From assembly GCF_000009765.2 (NCBI RefSeq), contig NC_003155.5, positions 5,456,001 to 5,520,000 on the forward strand: a stretch of DNA of 64,000 nt, given 5' to 3'. Origin of the DNA: Streptomyces avermitilis MA-4680 = NBRC 14893 (GTDB lineage: Bacteria > Actinomycetota > Actinomycetes > Streptomycetales > Streptomycetaceae). Under the pieces are notes generated by a model that worked only from the letters and a program-made list of their open reading frames with translations, did not search any database and was not told the DNA's origin. The translations under genes were made by a program, and so were the position numbers. Positions 43,721 to 51,101 of this stretch are shown in pieces (the stretch's first letter is position 1; every line of letters begins with the position of its first letter).

Positions 43721-44050
43721 CGAGTCGGTTACTCCAGCGAGTCGGTTCCCCGTCCGCCGCCGCGCCTACGACCGCGCTGCATGACGGGCCCTGGCCCGGC
43801 CAGGTGCGCAGGCAGTGTGACAAAGACAGGTGACGGGACCGGTTGTCCTTTCCCCGCCGGGAGTACGGGCGATTCCCGGCCGCCGGGCCGGGAGGAAAGC
43901 GCTGGGAAACGGAAGGACCCCGGGCCGGGAAAGCGGGCCCGTCCCCGCGCCCCGGCCCGGGCGCACTCGGCCCACAATGCGCGGGGCACGTCCCGCCCGA
44001 CGTACCCCCGCAGCACCCCATGGGCCCACGGATCCGGCGAAGGACGAGAG
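43721..44050. promoter_or_regulatory. Divergent promoter region between the two T4SS arms
   Basis: 330 bp with no convincing gene. It separates the minus arm (start 43720) from the plus arm (start 44051), so both sets of promoters should lie here. GC-rich inverted motifs occur (e.g. CCCGGCCGCCGGGCCGGG around 43878-43897). Similar TTTCCCCGCCGGGA sequence recurs in the 46605-46821 gap before the plus-strand gene at 46822, a possible shared element. Confidence 0.5.
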
Positions 44051-44545
44051 TTGAGCGAGCACAACGGGCAGCCGCACGAGCCCGACCCGCGTGACTGGGA
44101 CACATCCCGGCAGGCACCCGAGATCCAGCAGGCCCCCGCCGTACTGGCCCCGCAGGTCTTCCAGACCGACCGCGCCTGGGTCGACGGCTACGAGCCCGGC
44201 AACCCCTGGCAGTCCCGGCTGTGCGTGGAGACCCCGTACGGCACGTTCGCGTATCCCCTCACGCCGCACACCATGCCCGAACTCCTCGAGGCGCTCGTCG
44301 TGGTGGCCCAGGAGCAGCAGGGCCTGCCGGTGGGCTTCGGCGAGGAAGCGGAGCCGGTGGCGGGCGCGGGCGAGGAGGACGAGGAACAGCAGGGCGGCGG
44401 TGCCCGGCTCCAGGGGGGCCGGGCCGCGCGGATGACGGGGTGGGCGGTCGTCCATGACCTGTGGGAACGCGAGGATCCGACGGCGCGGATCGTGATGGGC
44501 GCGGTGGTCGTGGGGCTGTTGCTGCTCGGTATCTTCCTGACGTGA
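44051..44545 (+). CDS. Tail-anchored membrane protein of the T4SS plus arm
   Basis: 164 aa, TTG start at 44051 with AAGGACGAG upstream; no ATG/GTG fits. A soluble N-terminal part (WVDGYEPGNPWQSRLCVETPYGTFAYPLTPHTMPELLEALVVVAQEQQGLP) is followed by an acidic linker and one C-terminal helix (IVMGAVVVGLLLLGIFLT) at the extreme end. It is probably a cytoplasmic protein held at the membrane. I recognise no family. It is the first gene of the plus arm, 30 bases before WDAPDFPE paralogue C. Confidence 0.75.
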   Translation: MSEHNGQPHEPDPRDWDTSRQAPEIQQAPAVLAPQVFQTDRAWVDGYEPGNPWQSRLCVETPYGTFAYPLTPHTMPELLEALVVVAQEQQGLPVGFGEEAEPVAGAGEEDEEQQGGGARLQGGRAARMTGWAVVHDLWEREDPTARIVMGAVVVGLLLLGIFLT

Positions 44546-44575
44546 GCTGCTGATCAGCTGATCGAGAGGGAAGCG

Positions 44576-45205
44576 ATGCTGACGGAGACGACGGGCCGTA
44601 CCGCGCAGGACCTGGCGGTCGAGCTGGCGGTGCTGCGGGACGCGGACTGGGCCGCTCTGTGGGCGGGACCGCCGCAGAGCGGCATCGCCTTGGAGCGCTG
44701 GTGCGGGAGGTACGGCTGGGAGCCGCTGACCTCCGACCGGCAGCTGGTGGTGCGCACCGGCAACGGGGGCGAGTTGACCTTCGATTCCGGTGGCATCTGG
44801 GGAAGCCCGGTCACCAGTGTGTCCCTCAGTGCCTGCTGGCACGTGAAGGCTTCCGCTCCGGCGGAGAACGGTACGGTTCTGACCGCTGCGGCGGAGAGGT
44901 GGCCGACGTACCTGGAGGCGGCGACCGGCGCGCTGGGGGCGCCCGTCTGGGCCGGTCCGTGGGACGCCCCGGACTTCCCCGAGCCGGAGGACCACGCGGG
45001 TGTCTGGGAGGGCCGGGAGTCCCGGCTGAAGCACCGCAGTCCGTACCAGCTGGCCTTCTGGGGTCCGCTGGGTGAGGCCCCGGTAGAGGCGCTCTTCGTC
45101 CTGAATCAGTCGGTTTCCTTCCCGACCTGGACCCCGGACATGCCGGGCGGGTCCACGATCAGGATGGCCGTGCACAGGCCCGTCGGCTTCCGGAGCCGCC
45201 GGTGA
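44576..45205 (+). CDS. WDAPDFPE paralogue C (possible immunity or chaperone protein)
   Basis: 209 aa, ATG with GAGAGGGAA upstream. It shares the family pattern with the two minus-arm copies: DADWAALWAGPPQSG, WCGRYGWEPL, WAGPWDAPDFPEPEDHA, HRSPYQLAFWGP. It overlaps the next gene (GTGA), the same coupling as between paralogue B and effector A. So each effector-like gene has its own upstream partner. Its role is unknown; immunity or chaperone function is inferred from gene order. Confidence 0.75.
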   Translation: MLTETTGRTAQDLAVELAVLRDADWAALWAGPPQSGIALERWCGRYGWEPLTSDRQLVVRTGNGGELTFDSGGIWGSPVTSVSLSACWHVKASAPAENGTVLTAAAERWPTYLEAATGALGAPVWAGPWDAPDFPEPEDHAGVWEGRESRLKHRSPYQLAFWGPLGEAPVEALFVLNQSVSFPTWTPDMPGGSTIRMAVHRPVGFRSRR

Positions 45206-46227
45206 GCCTGGGATCCCCGCCTGCCAGGGACGAGATAGAGCGGGCGTTGGCTCTGCAGGACGCGTACGAGGCCGCGGCGCCGCGCGATCGTGACGAGGCA
45301 CGGGTGGCCGTCGGTCGGATGTACGCGGACTGGCGGGTGGCGCACGAGCAAGGGCGGGAGTTTCCGGACCTGTTCTCCTTCGTCCGGGATGTCGCCGGAA
45401 ACGGCTCCGTCACGCATCCGGACCGGGGCGAGGTACGGGCGTTCTGGTCATGGAAGTCGCAGCCCGAGGGCGCACCGCGTGAGGTGGGACATCGCTATCT
45501 CGCGCAGGCGTGCGGGAGTTCACGTGGCATGCAGGTGCTGGAGGACAGTCCGGCCGGCCGGCAGCTGGACTCGTACCACCTCTGGAACACCGAGGTGCAA
45601 CGTGCCCTGGTGGACGACTTCGAGCTGGACGAAGCCGCGGTGACGGCCCTCGCCCCCGAAGTCTGGAGCACCGTCTCCCAGCGCTACGCCGAGGCCGCCG
45701 AAGGCCCGGTCGTCGCGTTCGCCGCCGACATCGGTGCCGCGTCCGTCCTCGGCAAGGACGAACTGCCCCGGCTCCTCGCGCACACGAACGTGGGCAAGGA
45801 GAACATCAAGTTCCCGCTGCCCTCGCCCCGGCATGAGCATCTCCCCCCGGAGATCGACGGATTGATCGCGGACGACGCCGTACGGGCCCAGGTGCGGATG
45901 GACGACTTCGACCCGGCCGGGTCCCCGAAGGACTTCGCGCGGAAGCTGGGCGGCGTCGACGTACCGGAGCGGCTGCGCGAGGACCACGAGGCCGCGATGT
46001 GGCGGCTGGGGCTGGCCGACACCTACGAGCAGTTGCACCCGAAGCCCCCGACGCGGCAGCGTGCGACGGCGAGCGAGTTCCTGCCCGGCGTGGACGTACG
46101 TCTCGTCGCCCGCCCCGCCGCCCCCCGCGGCCCCACCGGCCACGGCGTCATGAACCCGGCCGCGGCCCTCTCCGTGCCGCCCCCGGCCGCCGTCCCGGCC
46201 CACCAGCCCACAGGAATCGAGCGATGA
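45202..46227 (+). CDS. Putative effector/toxin-like protein B
   Basis: 341 aa, GTG start. It is paralogous to effector A: FWSWKSQPEG, LEDSPAGRQLDSYHLWNTEVQRAL, VWSTVSQRYAEAAEGPVVAFAADIGAASVLGKDELPRL align with that protein's core, and the C-terminal FLPGVDVRL ... GHGVMNP matches its end motif. The N-terminal ~70 residues differ. There is no signal peptide or membrane helix. The core may be an enzymatic toxin domain, but catalytic residues cannot be assigned by eye. It is followed by DUF4913 with an ATGA overlap. Confidence 0.75.
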   Translation: MSLGSPPARDEIERALALQDAYEAAAPRDRDEARVAVGRMYADWRVAHEQGREFPDLFSFVRDVAGNGSVTHPDRGEVRAFWSWKSQPEGAPREVGHRYLAQACGSSRGMQVLEDSPAGRQLDSYHLWNTEVQRALVDDFELDEAAVTALAPEVWSTVSQRYAEAAEGPVVAFAADIGAASVLGKDELPRLLAHTNVGKENIKFPLPSPRHEHLPPEIDGLIADDAVRAQVRMDDFDPAGSPKDFARKLGGVDVPERLREDHEAAMWRLGLADTYEQLHPKPPTRQRATASEFLPGVDVRLVARPAAPRGPTGHGVMNPAAALSVPPPAAVPAHQPTGIER

Positions 46228-46604
46228 CCACCCCCCGGACCAGCAGCGAGACACAACAGGACGCGGCCGAGCCGGAGTTCTACTTCGCCGACGTCTACCT
46301 CTTCGTCTCCGACTACCTCTCCCCGACGGTGCGCCGCCGCATCAACGGTTCCAGTGCCACCTGGTGCCCGAAGTGGTGGGAGCACCCGGAGGCCGGTGCC
46401 CGGCTCTCCGCGCTCTGGCTGGCCTGGGAACATCTGCGTCACGACCCGGCGCTCGGCATGTCCACCTGGTGGCTCCACCACGCCGACCCGCACCTGCGTG
46501 TCCTCATGGACCCGGATCTGGGCCCGTTCGCCGCCTGTTCACCACGGGACGGACACACGGCGTACCCGTTCGACCCGCTGCCGGTGGACGAGCGCCCGGC
46601 CTGA
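46224..46604 (+). CDS. DUF4913 protein
   Basis: 126 aa from the ATG at 46224. The block FYFADVYLFVSDYLSPTVRRRINGSSATWCPKWWEHPEAGARLSALWLAWEHLR, then MSTWWLHHADPHLRVLMDP, is the DUF4913 pattern (WC..WW.H.EA..RL.ALW.AWE). Proteins of this family are usually near TraG/VirD4-type coupling genes in actinobacterial mobile elements, as here. No function is known. It is coupled to effector B by a 4-base overlap. Confidence 0.82.
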   Translation: MTTPRTSSETQQDAAEPEFYFADVYLFVSDYLSPTVRRRINGSSATWCPKWWEHPEAGARLSALWLAWEHLRHDPALGMSTWWLHHADPHLRVLMDPDLGPFAACSPRDGHTAYPFDPLPVDERPA

Positions 46605-46821
46605 CCGGGACCGGGAGAGGGAGCAGGCCAGGAGAAGGCCTGCACAAGCTGTCCCGGACCCTCTTTTCATCTCCTCCTCCCTTCCTCTCTTTCCCGGTGG
46701 CGTCCCGCCCCGTTTTCCCGCCGGGAATCCCCGGGCCCCTCCACCGCGGCTCCCCCCTACCGTGTCCCGGTCACCTCACCCGTACCGCCGGACCGGCTCA
46801 GCACAAGGGAGGCACGGGAAC
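46605..46821. promoter_or_regulatory. 217-bp gap before a new plus-arm transcription unit
   Basis: There is no gene. It contains pyrimidine-rich runs (TTTTCATCTCCTCCTCCCTT near 46664) and CGTTTTCCCGCCGGGAATCC, which resembles sequence in the divergent region at 43721-44050. It is probably an internal promoter for the gene at 46822. Confidence 0.4.
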
Positions 46822-47505
46822 ATGGAGTTGCCTGCGGAGAACAAGCGTGCCGGGCTGCTGGCCCTGGCGGTGCTCGGCATTCTCCTGGTCGCCGTGCTCA
46901 CCGTGTTCACCGTGTTCGACGGGGACGACGGCGGCGGCGCGGACGAGGCGGCGCCGGCCGGCCCTTCCGGGCAGTCGGACGCGGGATCGGAGCCGGGGCC
47001 GGGCGGTCAGGACGACGCGAACGCCGACGAGCCGGCCGGCGGCGCACCCACCCCGATCGTCGCGCTGTCCGAGGTGGCCAAGGCGCACACCGTCATGGCG
47101 AGGTACATGGCCGGCCTGAGCACGTACGACCACACGAGCAAGGCCCCGGCCTGGAGCGCCCCGCTGCTCCGGCTGACCACCGACGACACGCAGATGAAGC
47201 AGGCGACCACGCTGCCGACCGGCAAGGAGTGGGCGCTCTGCCGGGCCGCGAGGTGCTCGTCGAAGGGCGCGGCCGTCGTCGTGCGCGACGCGGTGATCTC
47301 GGACGACGTGGTGCGCGGCAGCGGCCGGACGATCTCCAGCGTGGTGAAGGTGACGTCGGCCCGCGAGGCCGACGGCAAGCAGTCCACCGAGTCCAACCGG
47401 TGGCTGGTGAGCGTCAAGGAGAGCGGCGACGGCCAGTGGGCCGTGTCGGGGTTCGACATCTTCGGCCTCGGAGACGTGGGCGCCTCCGACGAGTCCGGGG
47501 GCTGA
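46822..47505 (+). CDS. Membrane-anchored extracytoplasmic protein of the T4SS-like locus
   Basis: 227 aa from the ATG at 46822, GGGAGG upstream. An uncleaved N-terminal helix (AGLLALAVLGILLVAVLTVFTVF) is followed by an acidic Gly/Asp linker (about 35-80) and a ~145-residue outer domain (VMARYMAGLSTYDHTSKAPAWSAPLLRLTTDD ... ESNRWLVSVKESGDGQWAVSGFDIFGLGD). The single helix plus one NTF2-like-looking domain resembles a second VirB8-type subunit, consistent with its operon. It lies 7 bases before the hydrolase gene. Confidence 0.7.
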   Translation: MELPAENKRAGLLALAVLGILLVAVLTVFTVFDGDDGGGADEAAPAGPSGQSDAGSEPGPGGQDDANADEPAGGAPTPIVALSEVAKAHTVMARYMAGLSTYDHTSKAPAWSAPLLRLTTDDTQMKQATTLPTGKEWALCRAARCSSKGAAVVVRDAVISDDVVRGSGRTISSVVKVTSAREADGKQSTESNRWLVSVKESGDGQWAVSGFDIFGLGDVGASDESGG

Positions 47506-47512
47506 GTCCGAG

Positions 47513-49618
47513 ATGGTGGCACCCGCTGTACTCGCGGCCGCTTCCAAGGCCGCGAAGGTCGCCAAGAAGGCCAAGCAGGCAGGCCGTGCCGCCGCCGGTC
47601 CCGGTGGCGGAAAGGGCGGCGACGACGGCAAGAAGAAGAACGGCCTCAAGCTGTGGCTGATCCTCGGCAGCGGCGGAGGCCTGGCCGCCGGGGCGGCCGT
47701 CTTCCTCGTCCTGCTGCTCATCGGCAGCATGGTGGGCGGTGTGGGCAACGGCGCCGTCGCCGCCGCCTGCGGTGACTACGCCGACAACGCCGAAGCGGGC
47801 AACACGGGCGACGCCGCCGCGACGAACCCGATCATGCCGGCCGGCAAGGTCTACATGCCGAGCGAGACCGCCCGCAACGAGATACCCCCGAGGATGATCC
47901 TCGCGGCGATGCGCGGCGCCGCCCGCTACAAGGGCCTCGACTGGACGCTCATCGTCGGGCAGATGTACCAGGAGACCAAGTACGGGCAGGACAAGTCCGC
48001 GGCGCCCGGCGGCAAGAACTCCCTCGGCTACATGGGCATCCTCCAGTTCGGCCCGCCCGCCTGGCACGACTACGGCGCCGACGGCAATGCCGACGGCACC
48101 AAGGACCTCTACAACATCGACGACGCCGCCTGGGCCGCCGCCAACTTCCTGCACGCCCAGCACGCCGAGACCAAACCCTGGAAGGCGCTCCAGGTCTACT
48201 CCGGCTCCACGGCCTCCAACACGATCTACCCGCGCGTCGTGCTCACCCAGGCCGCCCGCTACCGCGGTGTGCTCACCGGCGACGAGGACCTGATCAAGCG
48301 CTGGTACGCGCATCTGAAGAAGACCATCGACAAGAACCCCGGCTTCCCCACCCTCGGGAAGCAGTCGGACATCCCCGAGCCGGTGGGCAACGACGCCCAG
48401 CCCGGCTCCGCGCTCAGCATCGCGGCCGCGTCGCCGCGCTCGTGGTCGACTCCGGCGCTGGACGGCGGCGACGACAGCGGCGTGACCACGGCGATGGCAC
48501 CGGCCGCCTACACGGCGAGCACGGCCACGCTCGCCGGTCCCGCCACCGGACTCCTCGCCGCCAGGAAGCACACCGACGGCGGCAAGGACTGGCAGTGGCC
48601 GCTGAAGGAGGGCACGTACCAGCTCGGCACCCGCTACCACGAGAACGGCACCATGTGGAGCACCGGCTACCACACGGGCCTGGACCTCGTGGCTTCCACG
48701 GGCACCCCGATCTACGCCCCGGCCGACGGCAAGGTCGTCCACGCGGGCCCCGGCGGCGCGTACGGCAACGAGACCGAGATCCAGCACGCGGACGGCGTCA
48801 TCACGCTCTACGCCCACCAGACCACCATCAAGGTGTCGGTGGGCCAGCAGGTCAAGCGCGGCGACCAGATCGGCACGGTCGGCGCGACCGGCAACGTCAC
48901 CGGCCCGCACCTGCACTGGGAGGTCCGGCTGCCGGGTGTGGACAATCCGTTCGTCGCGGGCCAGGACCAGGGCCCCGGCATGGTGGACCCCGCGGCCTGG
49001 ATGAAGGGCAAGGTCACGGCCAGCCCGGACTACGGCACCGTGCCCGGCTCCGGCGACAAGGGCAAGGACGCCCAGTACGCCGACTGCGCCGAGGAGAACG
49101 GCAGCGCCGCCGTCGCCCCGGACGGCGCGGGCGCCTCCGGCGTCATCCCGGACGCCGACGACCCGGTGATCCGGGCGGTCCTCGGCTGGGCGCAGCGCGG
49201 CATCGGCGTCCCGTACGTGTACGGCGCGCAGCGTCTCCAGGGCCAGAACCCGACCAGCTTCGACTGTTCCAGCTTCACGCAGTGGGCCTACTACATGGCC
49301 AGCGACGGGAAGATCGACATCGGGACGACGACCGGTACGCAGGAGCCCTATCTCCGCGCGCACAAGGTGTCGCTGTCCGAGGCCCAGCCCGGTGACGTGA
49401 TCTTCTTCCGGCCGGAGGCCGACGGCACGTCCGGACACGTGGGCCTGGTCTGGGACGCCAAGGGCCACAAGATCATCCACGCGCCGCGGCCGGGCAAGAC
49501 CGTCTCGTTCAGCACCTGGGACGTCCAGGACAAGATCACCGGCGTGTACCGCGTGCCGATCCCCAAGGGCACGGACGCGGTCGAGGGCGACGGTACAGAG
49601 AACGCAAAGGGAGCATGA
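47513..49618 (+). CDS. Three-domain peptidoglycan hydrolase (SLT + M23 + NlpC/P60)
   Basis: 701 aa. A basic N-terminus and membrane helix (LAAGAAVFLVLLLIGSMVGG, about 60-80) are followed by three wall-cleaving domains: a lytic transglycosylase-like domain (IVGQMYQETKYGQDK about 148, YMGILQFGPPAWHDYG), an M23 endopeptidase (YHTGLDLVASTGTPIYAPADGKVV about 385; GPHLHWEV about 465) and an NlpC/P60 domain (TSFDCSSFTQWAYY with the Cys near 582, HVGLVWD, IIHAP). It would open the wall for the channel, as VirB1 does in other T4SS, but with three activities in one chain. Both the zinc ligands H..D/HxH and the Cys-His pair are present. Confidence 0.9.
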   Translation: MVAPAVLAAASKAAKVAKKAKQAGRAAAGPGGGKGGDDGKKKNGLKLWLILGSGGGLAAGAAVFLVLLLIGSMVGGVGNGAVAAACGDYADNAEAGNTGDAAATNPIMPAGKVYMPSETARNEIPPRMILAAMRGAARYKGLDWTLIVGQMYQETKYGQDKSAAPGGKNSLGYMGILQFGPPAWHDYGADGNADGTKDLYNIDDAAWAAANFLHAQHAETKPWKALQVYSGSTASNTIYPRVVLTQAARYRGVLTGDEDLIKRWYAHLKKTIDKNPGFPTLGKQSDIPEPVGNDAQPGSALSIAAASPRSWSTPALDGGDDSGVTTAMAPAAYTASTATLAGPATGLLAARKHTDGGKDWQWPLKEGTYQLGTRYHENGTMWSTGYHTGLDLVASTGTPIYAPADGKVVHAGPGGAYGNETEIQHADGVITLYAHQTTIKVSVGQQVKRGDQIGTVGATGNVTGPHLHWEVRLPGVDNPFVAGQDQGPGMVDPAAWMKGKVTASPDYGTVPGSGDKGKDAQYADCAEENGSAAVAPDGAGASGVIPDADDPVIRAVLGWAQRGIGVPYVYGAQRLQGQNPTSFDCSSFTQWAYYMASDGKIDIGTTTGTQEPYLRAHKVSLSEAQPGDVIFFRPEADGTSGHVGLVWDAKGHKIIHAPRPGKTVSFSTWDVQDKITGVYRVPIPKGTDAVEGDGTENAKGA

Positions 49619-49619
49619 G

Positions 49620-51065
49620 TTGACGAAGCGTCATATCTGGTACGCCGCCGGAGCCGCCGCGCTGTCACTGGGGTTCGCAGCGGGCTGCGGCACGGGCGAC
49701 GACACGCAGGGGGCCGGTGCGACGAGGTCGGCGAAGCCGAGGACGTCCGCCTCCGCCACATCCACCGGGCCCGCCTACAAGGGGGCCGCGCTGCCCGCGC
49801 TGAGCAGGCGGCCCGCGTGGAGCCTGCGAGCCGACAGCTCGACAGGCTGTGCCGGTGACCCCGCCAGGGCCGCGGCGACCTCCACCGTCGGGGACGACCC
49901 GGAGACCTGTGTGCTCGGCGACGCCGTCGTCGTCACCCAGGACCTGACGAAGTACCCCGGCTCGTCCTCCTCCGGCGACGAGCCGGACGAGTACCACTTC
50001 AGGGCCCGTCTCTACGACGCGGCCACGGGCGGCGTACGCGCCTCGGTCGATGTGGAGATCCCCGACAGCTGGCCGGGCAAGCGCGAGCACAAGCCCTCCG
50101 CGTTCCTCACGGTCTCCCAGTGGACGGACGGCTCGCCCGCCCTCCTGGTCGTCGACGGTGATGTGACCGAGGCGAGTGGCCTGAAGAAGGAGTCGGTGGA
50201 GACCTCGTACACCATGTACTCCCCCTCCGGCAGGAAGCTGGGCAGTTCTTCCTTCCAGGGCGCCGGCCGCACGGACCTGACCGCCGAGGCGGGGCACGTC
50301 CTGCTGGACGAGGGCAGCAAGAGCAGCACGTACGCCCCGATAGGCGGCGGCGACACGGTGCCGGTCCACAACAGGGCGTACGGGCAGCAGCCGATCGGGA
50401 GCGGCTTCGGCTACCGGGTCGCCACGGGCAGCGACGTGTGGGACACGAGCGGCACCTGGCTGGTCGTCAGCGACCGGCTCACCGGCAAGGAACTGTGGAA
50501 CACCAAGGACGACGTCGACGTGCCCGCGGACATCGCGTCGGCGAACGACGACGACGCCAAGCCCGTCCGTATCTACCCGCTGTCGGCCGACAAGGCCCTG
50601 CTCGCCTGGGAGCTGTCGGACGACGACCCGTACGACGCGCTCCTCGGCGTGGTCGACCTCAAGACCGGCCGCACTCTCGCGCAGGGCCCGAAGGTGGCCT
50701 TCGGCGACGTCGCGGGCGACGACACGGCGGACATCGCCCTGTCCCCGGACGGCACAACCGTCGTCACCCGGTTCGGCGGCGGCGCGGTCGCCTGGAACGT
50801 GAAGACCGGCGACGAACTGTGGCGGCAGGAGGACGACGAACAGGACATCACGCCCCTGGCGCTCCCGTCGGCCGACGTGCTCTACGCCTCCGTCGGCGAC
50901 ATGCGGCTCGCGGCCCTGAACATGCGGACCAAGAAGCTGCTGTCCCCCGACCTCGCTCCCGACGTCTCGCTCGCCGAGGACGGCGACGCCCTGCAGTTCA
51001 CGACGGACGGCTACGGCGTGCTGGCGGGACAGCATCTCTTCGTCTTCGCGCCCGGATCGGCCTGA
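49620..51065 (+). CDS. Beta-propeller lipoprotein of the T4SS-like locus
   Basis: 481 aa, TTG start two bases after the hydrolase stop. The signal peptide has lipobox FAAGC (Cys about residue 23) and a Ser/Thr-rich linker. Repeated PQQ-type propeller strands follow: LVVSDRLTGKELWNTKDD, LGVVDLKTGRTLAQGPKVAF, VAWNVKTGDELWRQED, MRLAALNMRTKKLLSPD. It is probably an extracytoplasmic scaffold or adaptor of the channel. Gene order between the hydrolase and the coupling ATPase supports that. No enzyme motifs are seen. Confidence 0.82.
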   Translation: MTKRHIWYAAGAAALSLGFAAGCGTGDDTQGAGATRSAKPRTSASATSTGPAYKGAALPALSRRPAWSLRADSSTGCAGDPARAAATSTVGDDPETCVLGDAVVVTQDLTKYPGSSSSGDEPDEYHFRARLYDAATGGVRASVDVEIPDSWPGKREHKPSAFLTVSQWTDGSPALLVVDGDVTEASGLKKESVETSYTMYSPSGRKLGSSSFQGAGRTDLTAEAGHVLLDEGSKSSTYAPIGGGDTVPVHNRAYGQQPIGSGFGYRVATGSDVWDTSGTWLVVSDRLTGKELWNTKDDVDVPADIASANDDDAKPVRIYPLSADKALLAWELSDDDPYDALLGVVDLKTGRTLAQGPKVAFGDVAGDDTADIALSPDGTTVVTRFGGGAVAWNVKTGDELWRQEDDEQDITPLALPSADVLYASVGDMRLAALNMRTKKLLSPDLAPDVSLAEDGDALQFTTDGYGVLAGQHLFVFAPGSA

Positions 51066-51101
51066 CCCGGCTGCCGGCGTCACCCAGAAAGGACCCCGCA
51101 G

